In this document: one piece after another, positions 63,826-64,000 of the stretch | Position numbering within the stretch: the stretch's first letter is position 1 | Layout of the letters: each line of letters starts with the position of its first letter | Made by a program: the position numbers and the translations under genes | The notes under the pieces: generated by a model | What the model was told of the DNA's origin: nothing | Database searches by the model: none | What the model saw: the letters and a program-made list of their open reading frames with translations, nothing else | Source of the DNA: Reticulitermes speratus | Lineage: Eukaryota > Arthropoda > Insecta > Blattodea > Rhinotermitidae | Reading direction: 5' to 3' | Assembly: GCA_021186555.1 (NCBI GenBank) | Contig: JAJKFL010000010.1 | Location: forward strand, 3,067,085-3,131,084 | Length of the DNA: 64,000 nt

Positions 63826-64000
63826 TGAAGGCATGTAGGGGGATTGGAGGTACACCTCCACTCATTCTTAAACTCGGCACTAGATTAATGTGAGTGTTCA
63901 ATATTACGTCGTGGCCGATTTGCCCCTGAAATAATCTGGTAGCCATGAAATAGGAGGATGGTTGGGCCCCAGAGCAGGTTTGGACGTTTTAGAGAAGTGA
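63826..64000 (-). mobile_element. SINE family E-related sequence, cut by the window end
   Basis: ATAGGAGGATGGTTGGGCCC, AGAGCAGGTTTGGACGTTTT and AGAGAAGTGA match 16722-16770. It runs off the window. Confidence 0.6.

Noticed and set aside
1-64000. Endogenous retrovirus, LTR retrotransposon or Polinton fossils
   Set aside because: I found no gag, protease, integrase, envelope or capsid-like stretch and no pair of long direct repeats with TG...CA ends. The long repeats seen are inverted or tandem.

Overview
The window is gene-poor, AT-rich, repeat-dominated DNA of an insect. I see no convincing host protein exon, rRNA or functional tRNA gene. The repeat set is typical of large hemimetabolous insect genomes: several tRNA-derived SINE families, decayed LINE reverse transcriptase, mariner and MITE DNA transposons, and a short repeat encoding LAPRPTPKLEDHPLSAVR, which I recall from cockroach and termite assemblies. 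Blattodea (for example a cockroach) is therefore my best guess. That is an inference from memory; no search was run.

Layout. 1-610 is a 25-bp minisatellite at the window edge. 1.8-2.1 kb holds a hAT-like MITE and 2.7-3.4 kb a 45-bp minisatellite. 3.7-4.5 kb is an inverted-repeat element carrying hammerhead motifs. 5.3-7.7 kb is a minus-strand LINE broken by a hammerhead palindrome and by one SINE nested in another. 8.3-10.3 kb is a 153-bp satellite whose unit contains a LINE fragment. 12.3-13.9 kb is a hammerhead element that received an apparently intact DD41D mariner. 14.4-15.9 kb holds a small foldback MITE and two more hammerhead elements, one containing a SINE. 16.9-22.6 kb is a 5.7-kb array of a 40-bp unit, followed by the first 114-bp satellite block (22.9-23.8 kb). 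27.1-31.3 kb has three minisatellites (28, 20 and 44 bp). 33-39.4 kb has SINEs, an inverted-repeat hammerhead element, a LINE 3' end, a pogo-like MITE and two near-perfect hammerhead palindromes with target duplications. 39.7-42.6 kb is a 70-bp then a 14-bp array. 43.2-44.5 kb has a palindrome and the second 114-bp block. 45-55 kb is mostly SINEs, LINE ends and hammerhead elements. 55.9-62.1 kb has a 28-bp array, a SINE, the third 114-bp block (opposite strand), a SINE, a LINE 3' end, and 23-bp and 41-bp arrays. The rest is SINE remnants.

How it fits together. The only intact-looking coding sequence is the 361-residue mariner transposase at 12526-13611. LINE reverse transcriptase, in pieces here, is the likely source of activity for the SINEs, which end in 10-15 bp target duplications. 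The most notable theme is a set of about twenty hammerhead-ribozyme-like motifs (CTGATGA, stem II, GAAAC, very short stem III) lying in inverted-repeat elements of about 0.2-1.6 kb. Hammerheads are known in the terminal repeats of Penelope-like retroelements; the elements here look like short non-autonomous relatives. Tandem arrays occupy roughly 19 kb, close to 30 percent of the window, and at least three of them appear to have grown out of interspersed-repeat sequence.
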